Shown in pieces: positions 1-5,918 of a stretch of 8,590 nucleotides of DNA. The position numbers were made by a program, and so were the translations under genes. The notes beneath the pieces are model-generated. The model searched no databases and was not told the DNA's origin. It saw nothing but the letters and a program-made list of their open reading frames with translations. Position 1 is the first letter of the stretch, and each line of letters opens with the position of its first letter. The DNA comes from Phycisphaerales bacterium UBA6054 (GTDB lineage: Bacteria; Planctomycetota; Phycisphaerae; Phycisphaerales; UBA1924), in assembly GCA_002429045.1 (NCBI GenBank), contig DIYM01000158.1:1-8590 (forward strand), written 5' to 3'.

Positions 1-119
1 CCCGGGATCGGCTCGCCCTCGGGCCCGGGATCAACCCGCTGCGACTCCGCAGGCCCGTCCCGTTGGGTCTCGGTCTCCGCCAGTTGCTCGGATCTGTCCG
101 GGGCGATCGTTTCGGGCAT
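1..119 (-). CDS. Partial hypothetical protein, N-terminus only
   Basis: An ATG at 119 opens a minus-strand frame that runs 39 codons to the window edge without a stop. The visible product begins MPETIAPDRSEQLAETETQ and continues as a hydrophilic stretch rich in Pro, Glu, Gly and Gln, with no signal peptide or membrane segment. Most codons end in G or C, as in the clear genes of this window, which supports coding. It diverges from the transporter gene with about 60 bases between starts. There is no Shine-Dalgarno sequence, but a TAGCAT hexamer with an upstream TG lies 5 bases before the ATG. Family and function cannot be recognised from this fragment, and a low-complexity N-terminal extension of a longer protein is most likely. 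Chance openness in GC-rich DNA remains possible. Confidence 0.45.
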   Translation of the reverse strand, partial: MPETIAPDRSEQLAETETQRDGPAESQRVDPGPEGEPIP

Positions 120-124
120 GGCGG

Positions 125-130
125 ATGCTA
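125..130 (-). promoter_or_regulatory. Possible extended -10 element of the leftward gene
   Basis: On the minus strand TGG is followed by TAGCAT (four of six matches to TATAAT, with the extended -10 TG). It ends 5 bases before the ATG at 119, which would place transcription initiation at or next to the start codon, giving a leaderless mRNA. No convincing -35 was found. This is a pattern match only. Confidence 0.25.
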
Positions 131-166
131 CCACGGCGCGGGGGAATCTGCCCGGTGCGGGGGGCG

Positions 167-172
167 TATTCT
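167..172 (+). promoter_or_regulatory. Possible -10 element of the transporter gene
   Basis: TATTCT (four of six matches to TATAAT) ends 6 bases before the ATG at 179. Transcription would then start at about the A of the start codon, consistent with a leaderless transcript and with the lack of a spaced Shine-Dalgarno sequence. The only purine-rich run is a G-run about 16 bases upstream, which is too far. No good -35 is visible. Confidence 0.27.
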
Positions 173-178
173 GCACCG

Positions 179-1075
179 ATGCAGCACCTCGATGAGCCGA
201 TCCCCTCCCGCCAGCACCGCTACGAGGGCCTGCCGGAACTGCCCGAGTTGGTGCTGCACCGTCGGAGGGAGACGCTGTTCCTGGTCTTCGCGGGGATCTT
301 CCTGGGCACCCTGGCGATGCTCAACATCCTGGGTATCAGCCGATTCATTGTGTTCGCCTCGTACAGCGAGGGGACGGGGCTGAGCTGGGGCCAGTGGGGC
401 GACCTTTCGATCGCCGTCGCGATCGGTGTGCTGCCGTACCCGGTCACGTTCCTGTGCACGGATTTCATCTCGGAGCTGTACGGCCGGCGTCGCGCCAACA
501 CGGTGGTCTGGATCGGGCTCCTGCTGAACATCTGGGTTGTGTTCATCCTCTGGTTCGGTGGGAGGCTCCCGGTCGCGCCCGAGATGGTCGAGTACGGCAC
601 CGACGCGTTGGGCCGCACGATCACCGGCCCGCCGCTGCCCCAGCCGATCTACGCGGATGATGGGACCTTCCTCCGGTTCGATGAGGACTGGACGTTCTAT
701 CGGATCCGGGCCCTGGCGTTCGGCGCCGTCACGGCGTCCATGATCGCGTACCTTGTCGCGCAGCTGGTCGATGTGCACGTGTTCCATTTCTGGAAGCGGC
801 TGACGCGGGGCAGGCACCTGTGGCTCCGGAACAACGGCTCGACCCTGATCAGCCAACTCGTGGATACGACCGCGGTCATCCTGATCACACATTTTTATGC
901 CAGGGCGCTGCCGGTCTCGGATGATGAATCGCTGTGGCCTCAGCTGTTGCTGTTCATCGCGACCGGATATGTGTTCAAGATGCTGGCCGCGGCGATCGAT
1001 ACGGTGCCGTTCATGATCGGCACCCGGCACCTGGTCCGATACCTGCGCCTGCCCCCACCGGGCGTCAACCCGTGA
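179..1075 (+). CDS. yhhQ: VUT/YhhQ-family queuosine precursor transporter
   Basis: Predicted inner-membrane transporter of 298 residues in the vitamin uptake-like (DUF165) family. E. coli YhhQ of this family imports queuosine precursors used to modify tRNA wobble positions. Family hallmarks are the FLCTDFISELYGRRRA segment (about residues 91-106), the RALAFGAVTASMIAYLVAQLVDVHVF helix region (177-202), and LWLRNNGSTLISQLVDT (214-230). Hydrophobic helices lie at about 33-60, 75-95, 107-127, 178-197, 221-238 and 254-280. An ATG at 125 would add 18 residues, but the start at 179 is preferred because the extension is unlike a membrane N-terminus and a -10-like hexamer lies just before 179. A hydrophilic loop of about 45 residues (128-172) after the third helix makes the protein longer than the roughly 220 residues of the E. 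coli protein. The family call is firm; the exact substrate is inferred from homologues. Confidence 0.87.
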   Translation: MQHLDEPIPSRQHRYEGLPELPELVLHRRRETLFLVFAGIFLGTLAMLNILGISRFIVFASYSEGTGLSWGQWGDLSIAVAIGVLPYPVTFLCTDFISELYGRRRANTVVWIGLLLNIWVVFILWFGGRLPVAPEMVEYGTDALGRTITGPPLPQPIYADDGTFLRFDEDWTFYRIRALAFGAVTASMIAYLVAQLVDVHVFHFWKRLTRGRHLWLRNNGSTLISQLVDTTAVILITHFYARALPVSDDESLWPQLLLFIATGYVFKMLAAAIDTVPFMIGTRHLVRYLRLPPPGVNP

Positions 1076-1097
1076 CGGAATCTGAATCGGGCTTGTC

Positions 1098-1127
1098 TTG
1101 AACTGGGCGTGCGAGTAAGCCGATATT
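1098..1127 (+). promoter_or_regulatory. Candidate sigma70-type promoter for the regulator/HD-GYP operon
   Basis: TTGAAC (1098-1103) and GATATT (1122-1127) are separated by 18 bases in the 91-base gap between the transporter and the response regulator. They match the -35 and -10 consensus at four positions each. The site lies about 40 bases before the regulator start, so the hairpin at 1138-1157 would fall in the 5' leader. Suggestive only. Confidence 0.3.
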
Positions 1128-1137
1128 GGCGTTGGCC

Positions 1138-1157
1138 TCCCGGCGGACACGCCGGGA
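1138..1157 (+). other. Perfect 8-bp hairpin in the leader of the response regulator gene
   Basis: TCCCGGCG, loop GACA, CGCCGGGA form an uninterrupted inverted repeat ending 9 bases before the ATG at 1167. The right arm holds the only purine-rich run (GGGA, followed by CGG) that could act as ribosome binding site, so the stem could hide it. It could alternatively end transporter transcripts, but no T-tract follows, so rho-independent termination is unlikely. Confidence 0.45.
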
Positions 1158-1166
1158 CGGTCGCTT

Positions 1167-1577
1167 ATGGCAAGCCCTCTGATTCTGCTCGCGGACGACG
1201 AACCCCACATCACGCACGTGCTCGCGCGATCGCTGCGGAGCGCGGGTTTCGATGTCATCACCGCCGAAGACGGCGAGGAGGCGTTCGAGCTGGCCGCCGA
1301 GCGGATCCCCGATCTCGTCGTGACCGATCTCCAGATGCCGTACATGAGCGGGATCGAGTTGGCCGAGAAACTCAACGGTCGGGCCGAGTTGTCGGGGATC
1401 CCGGTGATCCTGCTGTCGGCCCGGGGCTACGTCGTGTCGCAGAACGCCGAAGGCATCGACAACATCCGTCTGACGCTTGAGAAACCGTTCAGTGCCAAGA
1501 GCGTGATCAAGCACATCACCGGGCTGTTGGACTCGGGCGAGTGCAACCCGGGTGATGCGGCTAGGGAAGCCGCGTGA
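1167..1577 (+). CDS. Single-domain CheY-like response regulator
   Basis: A 136-residue receiver (REC) domain with no output domain. Visible residues are the acidic pair D10-D11, the phosphoacceptor D54 in DLVVTDLQMPYMSG, S84 at the Thr/Ser switch position (ILLSARG), and K106 in LEKPFS. Residues beyond about 122 form a short polar tail. Proteins of this kind accept phosphate from a histidine kinase and act by docking to a partner. Its stop codon overlaps the ATG of the HD-GYP gene (TGATG), so the two are translationally coupled. This resembles the RpfG arrangement split into two polypeptides, and the regulator probably controls the HD-GYP protein. No kinase gene is in the window. The start was chosen because residues 5-10 form the canonical first beta strand immediately after it. 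Confidence 0.93.
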   Translation: MASPLILLADDEPHITHVLARSLRSAGFDVITAEDGEEAFELAAERIPDLVVTDLQMPYMSGIELAEKLNGRAELSGIPVILLSARGYVVSQNAEGIDNIRLTLEKPFSAKSVIKHITGLLDSGECNPGDAAREAA

Positions 1578-3181
1578 TGTTCCGCCGCCCGGATCAGATC
1601 CGTCCGGTCCCGCCCGAGTTCGTCGATCGGTGCCGCTCGCTGGGGCTGCAGTCCTGGCGGGTCGACCTCAACGGGCTGACCGTCACCGAGCCCGACGCCC
1701 CCGATCTGCTCGCGCTGTGGATGTCGTCCAAGCCGATGCGACAGATCATGACCGAGCTCGCTTCGGAATGGTCGGGGATCGAAGAGCTCCGCCCGAGCCA
1801 GCCCCTGCCGGGCATGTGGGTGTTCCCGTTCGCGGAGACCCACCGGCGGCGCCGGACGGGATACTTCGTCGCGATCGGCTTCGAGCCGAAGATCCTCGAG
1901 TCGGACCTGCTCGAGCCCTCATGCGTCGGCGGGTCGCTCCAGCTCGGTGCGGTGAAGCATCAGCTCGCCGCGAACGCGACGCTGACCCCCCAGTGCGCCG
2001 CGGTGCTGACCGAGACGCTCGGTTGGATGCTCAACGACCTGACCGACTCGGACAGGTCGCAGCGGACCATCGAAGGCTTCACCGAGCAGCTCGCGCTCTC
2101 CTACGAGACCGTTTCGATGCTCAGCGATCTGGGGACTGGCATCAGCGCGATGGGCGACCCGATGGTATTTGTGAACGCGGTCGGCGAGCACGTCTCAGAG
2201 ACGCTCCAGTACCGGTGGACGTCGGTCGTGCTCGATGGCCAATCGTTCGGAAGGCGGGCACAGTTCGGTGACCACCGTCTCTCCGACGAGGAGCTGGACG
2301 CCGTGCTGTCCCGCGTGCGTCGCGACGAGCCGGACGCGGTCGCGGGCTCGACAGGGATCTTCACGATCGACGATCCGATGTCGCCGCTCTCGCCGCAGTT
2401 GGTCGCGCACGTGATCAAGAACGGCGAGCACGAGCACGGCGTGGTCATCGCGGGCGGAAAAATGGGCGAGGATCCGCAGGTCTCGACATACGAGACCAAG
2501 TCGTTCCAATCGCTCACCGGGCTGCTCGGGGCGTTCCTGGCCAACGTCGAGTTGTACCAGCAGCAGCGTCGGATGTTCTTCGGGACGATCCGTTCGATGT
2601 CCGGCGCCCTCGACGCGAAAGACCGATACACGCGCGGCCATTCCGACCGCGTCGCGTACCTCAGCCAGGCGATCGCCCGCGAGCTGGGTCTCTCGGACCG
2701 GGAGGTCGAGGAGGTTCACATCTCGGGCATCCTGCACGACGTGGGGAAGATCGGCGTGCCGGAGGCCGTGCTGTGCAAGCCCGGCAGGCTCACCGACGAG
2801 GAGTTCGACGCGATCAAGCGTCACCCCCAGATCGGGTTCGACATCCTCAGCGACATCCCGAGCCTCGAGCCGATCCTCCCGGGAGTGCTCCATCACCACG
2901 AGCGGTACGACGGCGGGGGCTACCCCAGCGGGCTGTCGGGCGAGGACATCCCGCTGATGGCGCGGATCATCGGGGTCGCCGATACGTTCGATGCGATGAG
3001 CTCCAACCGCTCGTACCGCAGCAAGCTGCCGCGGGAGGTGGTGCTCGAGGAGATCCGCAAGTGCGCCGGCACGCAGTTCGACCCCGGCGCCGCCGCCGCG
3101 TTCCTGCGGCTGGACCTGGGCGAGTACGACCGGATGGTCCAGGTCGCCGCGTCGCAGAGCTCGCTTGGCAAGGCGGCGTAG
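1577..3181 (+). CDS. GAF-like plus HD-GYP domain protein, predicted c-di-GMP phosphodiesterase
   Basis: A 534-residue cytosolic protein. Residues 1 to about 165 are an N-terminal region I do not recognise. Residues of about 175-325 look like a GAF-type sensor fold, with helix ETVSMLSDLGTGIS then a beta-rich core. Residues of about 335-515 are an HD-GYP domain. The metal-binding and signature motifs are intact: RGHSDRV (H355), LHDVGKIGVP (H387/D388), KRHPQIG (H417), HHERYDGGGYP (440-450), and GVADTFDAM. HD-GYP proteins hydrolyse cyclic di-GMP to pGpG or GMP, lowering the signal that favours attachment. A GTG at 1574 is also in frame, but the ATG at 1577, which shares a base with the regulator's TGA and has AGGGA upstream, is the likelier start. 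The phosphorylated regulator or a GAF ligand probably sets its activity. Only the phosphodiesterase class, not its rate or direction, can be read from the sequence. Confidence 0.92.
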   Translation: MFRRPDQIRPVPPEFVDRCRSLGLQSWRVDLNGLTVTEPDAPDLLALWMSSKPMRQIMTELASEWSGIEELRPSQPLPGMWVFPFAETHRRRRTGYFVAIGFEPKILESDLLEPSCVGGSLQLGAVKHQLAANATLTPQCAAVLTETLGWMLNDLTDSDRSQRTIEGFTEQLALSYETVSMLSDLGTGISAMGDPMVFVNAVGEHVSETLQYRWTSVVLDGQSFGRRAQFGDHRLSDEELDAVLSRVRRDEPDAVAGSTGIFTIDDPMSPLSPQLVAHVIKNGEHEHGVVIAGGKMGEDPQVSTYETKSFQSLTGLLGAFLANVELYQQQRRMFFGTIRSMSGALDAKDRYTRGHSDRVAYLSQAIARELGLSDREVEEVHISGILHDVGKIGVPEAVLCKPGRLTDEEFDAIKRHPQIGFDILSDIPSLEPILPGVLHHHERYDGGGYPSGLSGEDIPLMARIIGVADTFDAMSSNRSYRSKLPREVVLEEIRKCAGTQFDPGAAAAFLRLDLGEYDRMVQVAASQSSLGKAA

Positions 3182-3203
3182 CTGCCGGCACCCCCGACTG
3201 CTG

Positions 3204-4355
3204 CTAGTCCGTCACGCGGGTGAAGCTGCCCGGCTCGATGGCCATCGGCCCCTTGCTGCCGGTCGCGCCCATCAACTCCTGGATCTCTTTCTCGGAGAAC
3301 GCGCGATCGAACAGACCCACGCGGCACACCGAACCGTTCATCGGTTGGGACGGCTGGTCGAGCAACCGCATCTTGTTGCGGACACCGAAGTGCCAGTCGG
3401 ACGTGTTCGGATCCGTTGTCCCCGTTGATGCGAGACCGACCTTGACCGCGTTCGCTGTGCTCACAAGCGCACCATCGATGTACAGCCTGAGAGCATCTCC
3501 CCAGGAAACGGCGACGTGGTGCCACGTCTGTGGTGTTATCCCGTTCCGCTCTTCGCACTGCCAGCCGGCTCGGCTCTTGTCTGCCAGGCACGCGACTAGC
3601 TCGGCATCGTCGTTCACGAACACGCTGAGGTGCGGCGAGTCGTCCCAGGCGTTCTCTTCCTTGTTGACCAGGCCGAGGGTCGTCGTGGCCGCGGGCATCT
3701 GCATGACGTAGACCCAGAACACGAGCGTGCCCTCGGCGAGCAGGAAGTCGTCGTGGTGCGGGACCGTGGCGCCGTCGGAGATCCAGTCGTAGTACGGGAC
3801 CTCCCCGCCGTTGGGGTGATCGATGAAACCCGCCTCGTCGGGATCGCTGTATGTCCCGTGGTGCCCGCCGATGGGGTCCGAGACCACGGTCGCGCCGGTT
3901 GCTTCGTCCATGGGCCAGTAGGCGACCGCGCCGAGGTCCCGCATCATCGTGGTCAGCGGGGGCTCCTCTTCGCTGATCGTGAACCCGAGACGCGAGCGGG
4001 CCGATCCGACGGTGGCGTCGGCCACGACCGCGAACCGCCCGGTCGATGCGGTGGGTGTCGAGTCGGTGTCCGCGTCGCGGATGGTGGCGCTGATGCTGCC
4101 CTGCCCGAGCTCGGCGCCATCGAAGACGACGCCGGCCGCCGCGGACTTTCGGAAGCTGTCCTCGTCGGTGACGGCCTGGTGGATGACCAGCTCACCGGCG
4201 GAGCGCGCGAGCCGGTGGGCGTCGGCGGTGTGCGCCCCCAACCGGGCCCGATCGTTGAAGCTCTTGCGCAACGCCACCCCGGTGAGGCTCAGCACCGTGA
4301 CGGCCGCCACCGTCCCGACGACCGCCAGGTACACGCCGCCCCGTCTTGCAAGCAT
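3204..4355 (-). CDS. GspK/PilX-like minor pseudopilin fused to a LamG-type domain
   Basis: A 383-residue protein. The N-terminus, MLARRGGVYLAVVGTVAAV, has the short basic leader, Gly-Gly cleavage site and hydrophobic helix (about 8-29) of a type III signal. The glutamate normally at mature position 5 is absent, as in GspK. Residues 30-130 are a variable region with the Ala-rich helix typical of PilX/GspK proteins. From about 142 there is a concanavalin-like LamG domain: VAYWPMDEATG, GTLVFWVYV, QTWHHVAVSW, LRLYIDGALV, CRVGLFDRAFSEKEIQELM. LamG domains bind glycans or proteins in extracellular settings. It is the last gene of the minor pseudopilin run. Its ATG shares a base with the preceding stop (TGATG), and a strong ribosome site overlaps the end of that gene. 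GspK sits at the pseudopilus tip, so the LamG domain may be displayed there. The LamG call is strong; the GspK assignment is inferred from N-terminus and gene order. Confidence 0.85.
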   Translation of the reverse strand: MLARRGGVYLAVVGTVAAVTVLSLTGVALRKSFNDRARLGAHTADAHRLARSAGELVIHQAVTDEDSFRKSAAAGVVFDGAELGQGSISATIRDADTDSTPTASTGRFAVVADATVGSARSRLGFTISEEEPPLTTMMRDLGAVAYWPMDEATGATVVSDPIGGHHGTYSDPDEAGFIDHPNGGEVPYYDWISDGATVPHHDDFLLAEGTLVFWVYVMQMPAATTTLGLVNKEENAWDDSPHLSVFVNDDAELVACLADKSRAGWQCEERNGITPQTWHHVAVSWGDALRLYIDGALVSTANAVKVGLASTGTTDPNTSDWHFGVRNKMRLLDQPSQPMNGSVCRVGLFDRAFSEKEIQELMGATGSKGPMAIEPGSFTRVTD

Positions 4356-4867
4356 CAGTCACCTCCCCACGCGGTGTCGAACGCCCGGGTCCGCACGATG
4401 CTCTGTTCGTTGAGCAGCGCACCGCCCTTGGTGACCGAGATCGTCACCCTCTTGACGCCCGTGTCGGTCGGGGACGCCTGGTTTGGCGCCAGCGGTTCGA
4501 CATGGACCACTTCCACCGCGATGTTCCACTCGTCGCCGATCCCTGAAGTACGCGCCCCGGCGGCACTCTGGGGCGGCGCCGACCAGCCGTGGTAGTCATC
4601 GACGTCATCGAATCCGGATCTCGTCCCGTTCGCCTCCCCGGATTCAGGGCCGAGGCTCCGGGCCGCGCCCGACGGGTCCTCGTAGGCCTGGAGTTCGATC
4701 TCAGAGAGCAGTTCGGTCGCGAGGTAGGACGCGATCATGGCGTCCCCGGCGAGCCGGGTTGCGCGCGCGGTCGGGCCGACGACGGCGAGTGTCCCGGCGA
4801 GCACGCCGCCGACGAGCAGGGTGCCGATCACGGTCTCCATCATGGTCACGCCGCGTCGCGCGTTCAT
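4355..4867 (-). CDS. GspI/PilV-like minor pseudopilin
   Basis: A 170-residue type IV pilin-like protein. The leader MNARRG is followed by the mature N-terminus VTMMETVIGTLLVGG, with glutamate at +5 and a hydrophobic helix to about residue 30. The unusual feature is Val, not Phe or Met, at +1. The next helix, ARATRLAGDAMIASYLATELLSEIEL, has the spacing seen in GspI/PilV proteins, and the C-terminal part ends in a strand pattern (GVKRVTISVTKGG) typical of that group. Minor pseudopilins of this class form the tip complex of type II secretion pseudopili with J and K, where I is the hub. It starts 13 bases after the GspJ-like stop with GGAGG at 4875-4879, and its stop overlaps the LamG gene start. 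The assignment to I rather than J rests on the helix pattern. Confidence 0.8.
   Translation of the reverse strand: MNARRGVTMMETVIGTLLVGGVLAGTLAVVGPTARATRLAGDAMIASYLATELLSEIELQAYEDPSGAARSLGPESGEANGTRSGFDDVDDYHGWSAPPQSAAGARTSGIGDEWNIAVEVVHVEPLAPNQASPTDTGVKRVTISVTKGGALLNEQSIVRTRAFDTAWGGD
4359..4366 (-). promoter_or_regulatory. Strong ribosome binding site for the LamG pseudopilin
   Basis: GGAGGTGA on the minus strand, with the GGAGG core 6 bases before the ATG at 4355. It lies inside the last codons of the GspI-like gene and fixes the start of the LamG protein, while allowing re-initiation through the TGATG overlap. Confidence 0.75.
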
Positions 4868-4880
4868 CGGTCGGCCTCCG

Positions 4881-5378
4881 CTAGGGACGGTTGAGCATGC
4901 GGACGTTGATCACCCGGGCGGCGGGCGTGTGATCGGCCAGCAGGAGCACGACGATGACCTGCGTGGTCTCTCCGTCGTCGCCGGTGGATCGGACCACGTT
5001 GCCGAAGAGCACCGGGCCGAAGAGCTCCTCGGCGGCCTGCCCGTTGCGGTAGCGCGTGACCATCCGATCGCCCTTATCCCACTCGTATGTGATGGTGTCG
5101 GGCGTCCGATCCCCATCGCGATCGGGCACGGCCAGCTCGATCCCGCCCGGGCCGGATGTGATCGCGGTCGCGATCTCGATGTCGGATTCCATCACGGCCA
5201 GACCGCGCTCGACCGCGCCCTCTCGGATCACCGTCTCGTCGCCGCTCGGGACCGCCCGGGCGGCGACGACGATGGTCGAGCCCATGGCGAGCAGCAGGAT
5301 CGAACTGATCGCCATCGAGGTGACGGTCTCGACCAGCGTGAAGGCACGGCGCGGGTGACTGGCCTGTCCGGATCTCAT
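4881..5378 (-). CDS. GspJ/PilW-like minor pseudopilin
   Basis: A 165-residue pseudopilin. The 12-residue leader ends RRA, followed by FTLVETVTSMAISSILLLAMG with glutamate at +5. Cleavage would follow alanine rather than the usual glycine. After the helix comes GAVERGLAVMESDIEIATAI, the pattern by which GspJ/PilW proteins are known (a long helix with an acidic ERDL-like motif), then a beta-rich region to the C-terminus. An upstream in-frame extension to 5543 overlaps the preceding gene and encodes Arg-rich, unstructured sequence, so the ATG at 5378 is chosen. That ATG overlaps the preceding stop as ATGA and has GGAGG at 5385-5389. Expected role: tip component of the pseudopilus, partner of the I- and K-like proteins encoded next. 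J versus W naming is not decisive. Confidence 0.8.
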   Translation of the reverse strand: MRSGQASHPRRAFTLVETVTSMAISSILLLAMGSTIVVAARAVPSGDETVIREGAVERGLAVMESDIEIATAITSGPGGIELAVPDRDGDRTPDTITYEWDKGDRMVTRYRNGQAAEELFGPVLFGNVVRSTGDDGETTQVIVVLLLADHTPAARVINVRMLNRP

Positions 5379-5851
5379 CTGGATCCTCCCTCCGCCGAGA
5401 CGCGGCTCGCGTCGGAATCGAGGCTGGGCAGATCCAACGTCAGCGTCCGGCTGACGCCGCCGATGGTGACGCTGACCTTGATGCCCAGCGGGAAGATCCC
5501 GTATCCATCGATAGGAACGTGACCTTTCGCGCCCTGCGACCACCCGGTGATGTCTGCCGAGTAGGGCGAGGCCCCGAAGTCCACGACACTCAACGGCGAC
5601 CCGACAGCGCCGGCATGGCCCCCGTAGACCAGGAAGCGATCGGAATCGGCATCGATCACGATGGATCGCGACGTGCCCGTTGCGCGTGCGGATTCGCTCG
5701 CCGCGAGCGACTCGGAGGTCAGGCGTGACTCGACCGCTTCGATGCGCGCTCCGGCGTTCGCCGACGCGATCCGCGGCGCCGCGACCGCCGCCAACACCGC
5801 GATGATCGCGACGACCATGACGAGTTCGATGAGTGAGAACGCGTGACGCAT
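5375..5851 (-). CDS. GspH-like minor pseudopilin
   Basis: A 158-residue protein starting MRHAFSLIELVMVVAIIAVL. A four-residue leader, glutamate at +5 after cleavage between A4 and F5, and a helix to about residue 27 mark it as a type IV pilin-like protein. Helix residues EAVESRLTSESLAASESARATG then lead into a beta-rich C-terminal half (SIVIDADSDRFLVYGG, VSVTIGGVSRTLTLDL), the layout of GspH/FimT. A longer frame starting at 6088 overlaps the major pseudopilin and lacks pilin character, so the ATG at 5851 is used. Ribosome binding is weak. It is the first minor pseudopilin after the hairpin at 5869-5896 and overlaps the GspJ-like gene by ATGA. GspH proteins link the tip to the GspG shaft. Confidence 0.8.
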   Translation of the reverse strand: MRHAFSLIELVMVVAIIAVLAAVAAPRIASANAGARIEAVESRLTSESLAASESARATGTSRSIVIDADSDRFLVYGGHAGAVGSPLSVVDFGASPYSADITGWSQGAKGHVPIDGYGIFPLGIKVSVTIGGVSRTLTLDLPSLDSDASRVSAEGGSR

Positions 5852-5868
5852 CTGGGTTCGACCTAAGA

Positions 5869-5896
5869 GACCGCCCCGGTTGATCCCGGGGCGGTC
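5869..5896 (-). terminator. GC-rich hairpin after the major pseudopilin, probable partial terminator or attenuator
   Basis: GACCGCCCCGG and CCGGGGCGGTC (11 bp, no mismatch) flank a 6-base loop in the gap between the major pseudopilin stop at 5919 and the GspH-like start at 5851. On the minus-strand RNA it is followed by UCUUAGG, with only a poor U-tract. It could cause partial termination or protect the pseudopilin message's 3' end. Either would raise the abundant shaft subunit relative to the minor ones. Confidence 0.5.
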
Positions 5897-5918
5897 CGAG
5901 GCTGGTTGGGCGTGGGAT

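Noticed and set aside
1..32. CCCGGGATC repeated at 1-9 and 24-32
   Set aside because: It lies within the Pro/Gly-rich codons of the partial leftward frame and is best explained by repeated Pro-Gly coding. There are only two copies.
128..1375. A 415-codon open frame on the minus strand
   Set aside because: It is antisense to the transporter and response regulator, both with clear family motifs. The product is Arg/Gln/Asp-rich with no domain pattern, as expected of antisense frames in GC-rich DNA.
2195..2899. A 234-codon minus-strand frame inside the HD-GYP gene
   Set aside because: The plus strand encodes intact HD and GYP motifs across the same bases. The antisense product has no recognisable fold.
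3182..3203. A terminator between the convergent genes
   Set aside because: The 22-base gap contains only a short GCCGGC palindrome and no T-rich run, so there is not enough to call one.
3630..5522. Plus-strand open frames (3630-4595 and 4737-5522)
   Set aside because: Both lie antisense to pseudopilin genes with canonical prepilin signals, ribosome sites and overlapping starts. Their products are Arg/Gly/Asp-rich and low in complexity.
5379..5543. An N-terminal extension of the GspJ-like frame
   Set aside because: It overlaps the GspH-like gene. The ATG at 5378 has a GGAGG site and the ATGA overlap, and it gives a normal prepilin leader.
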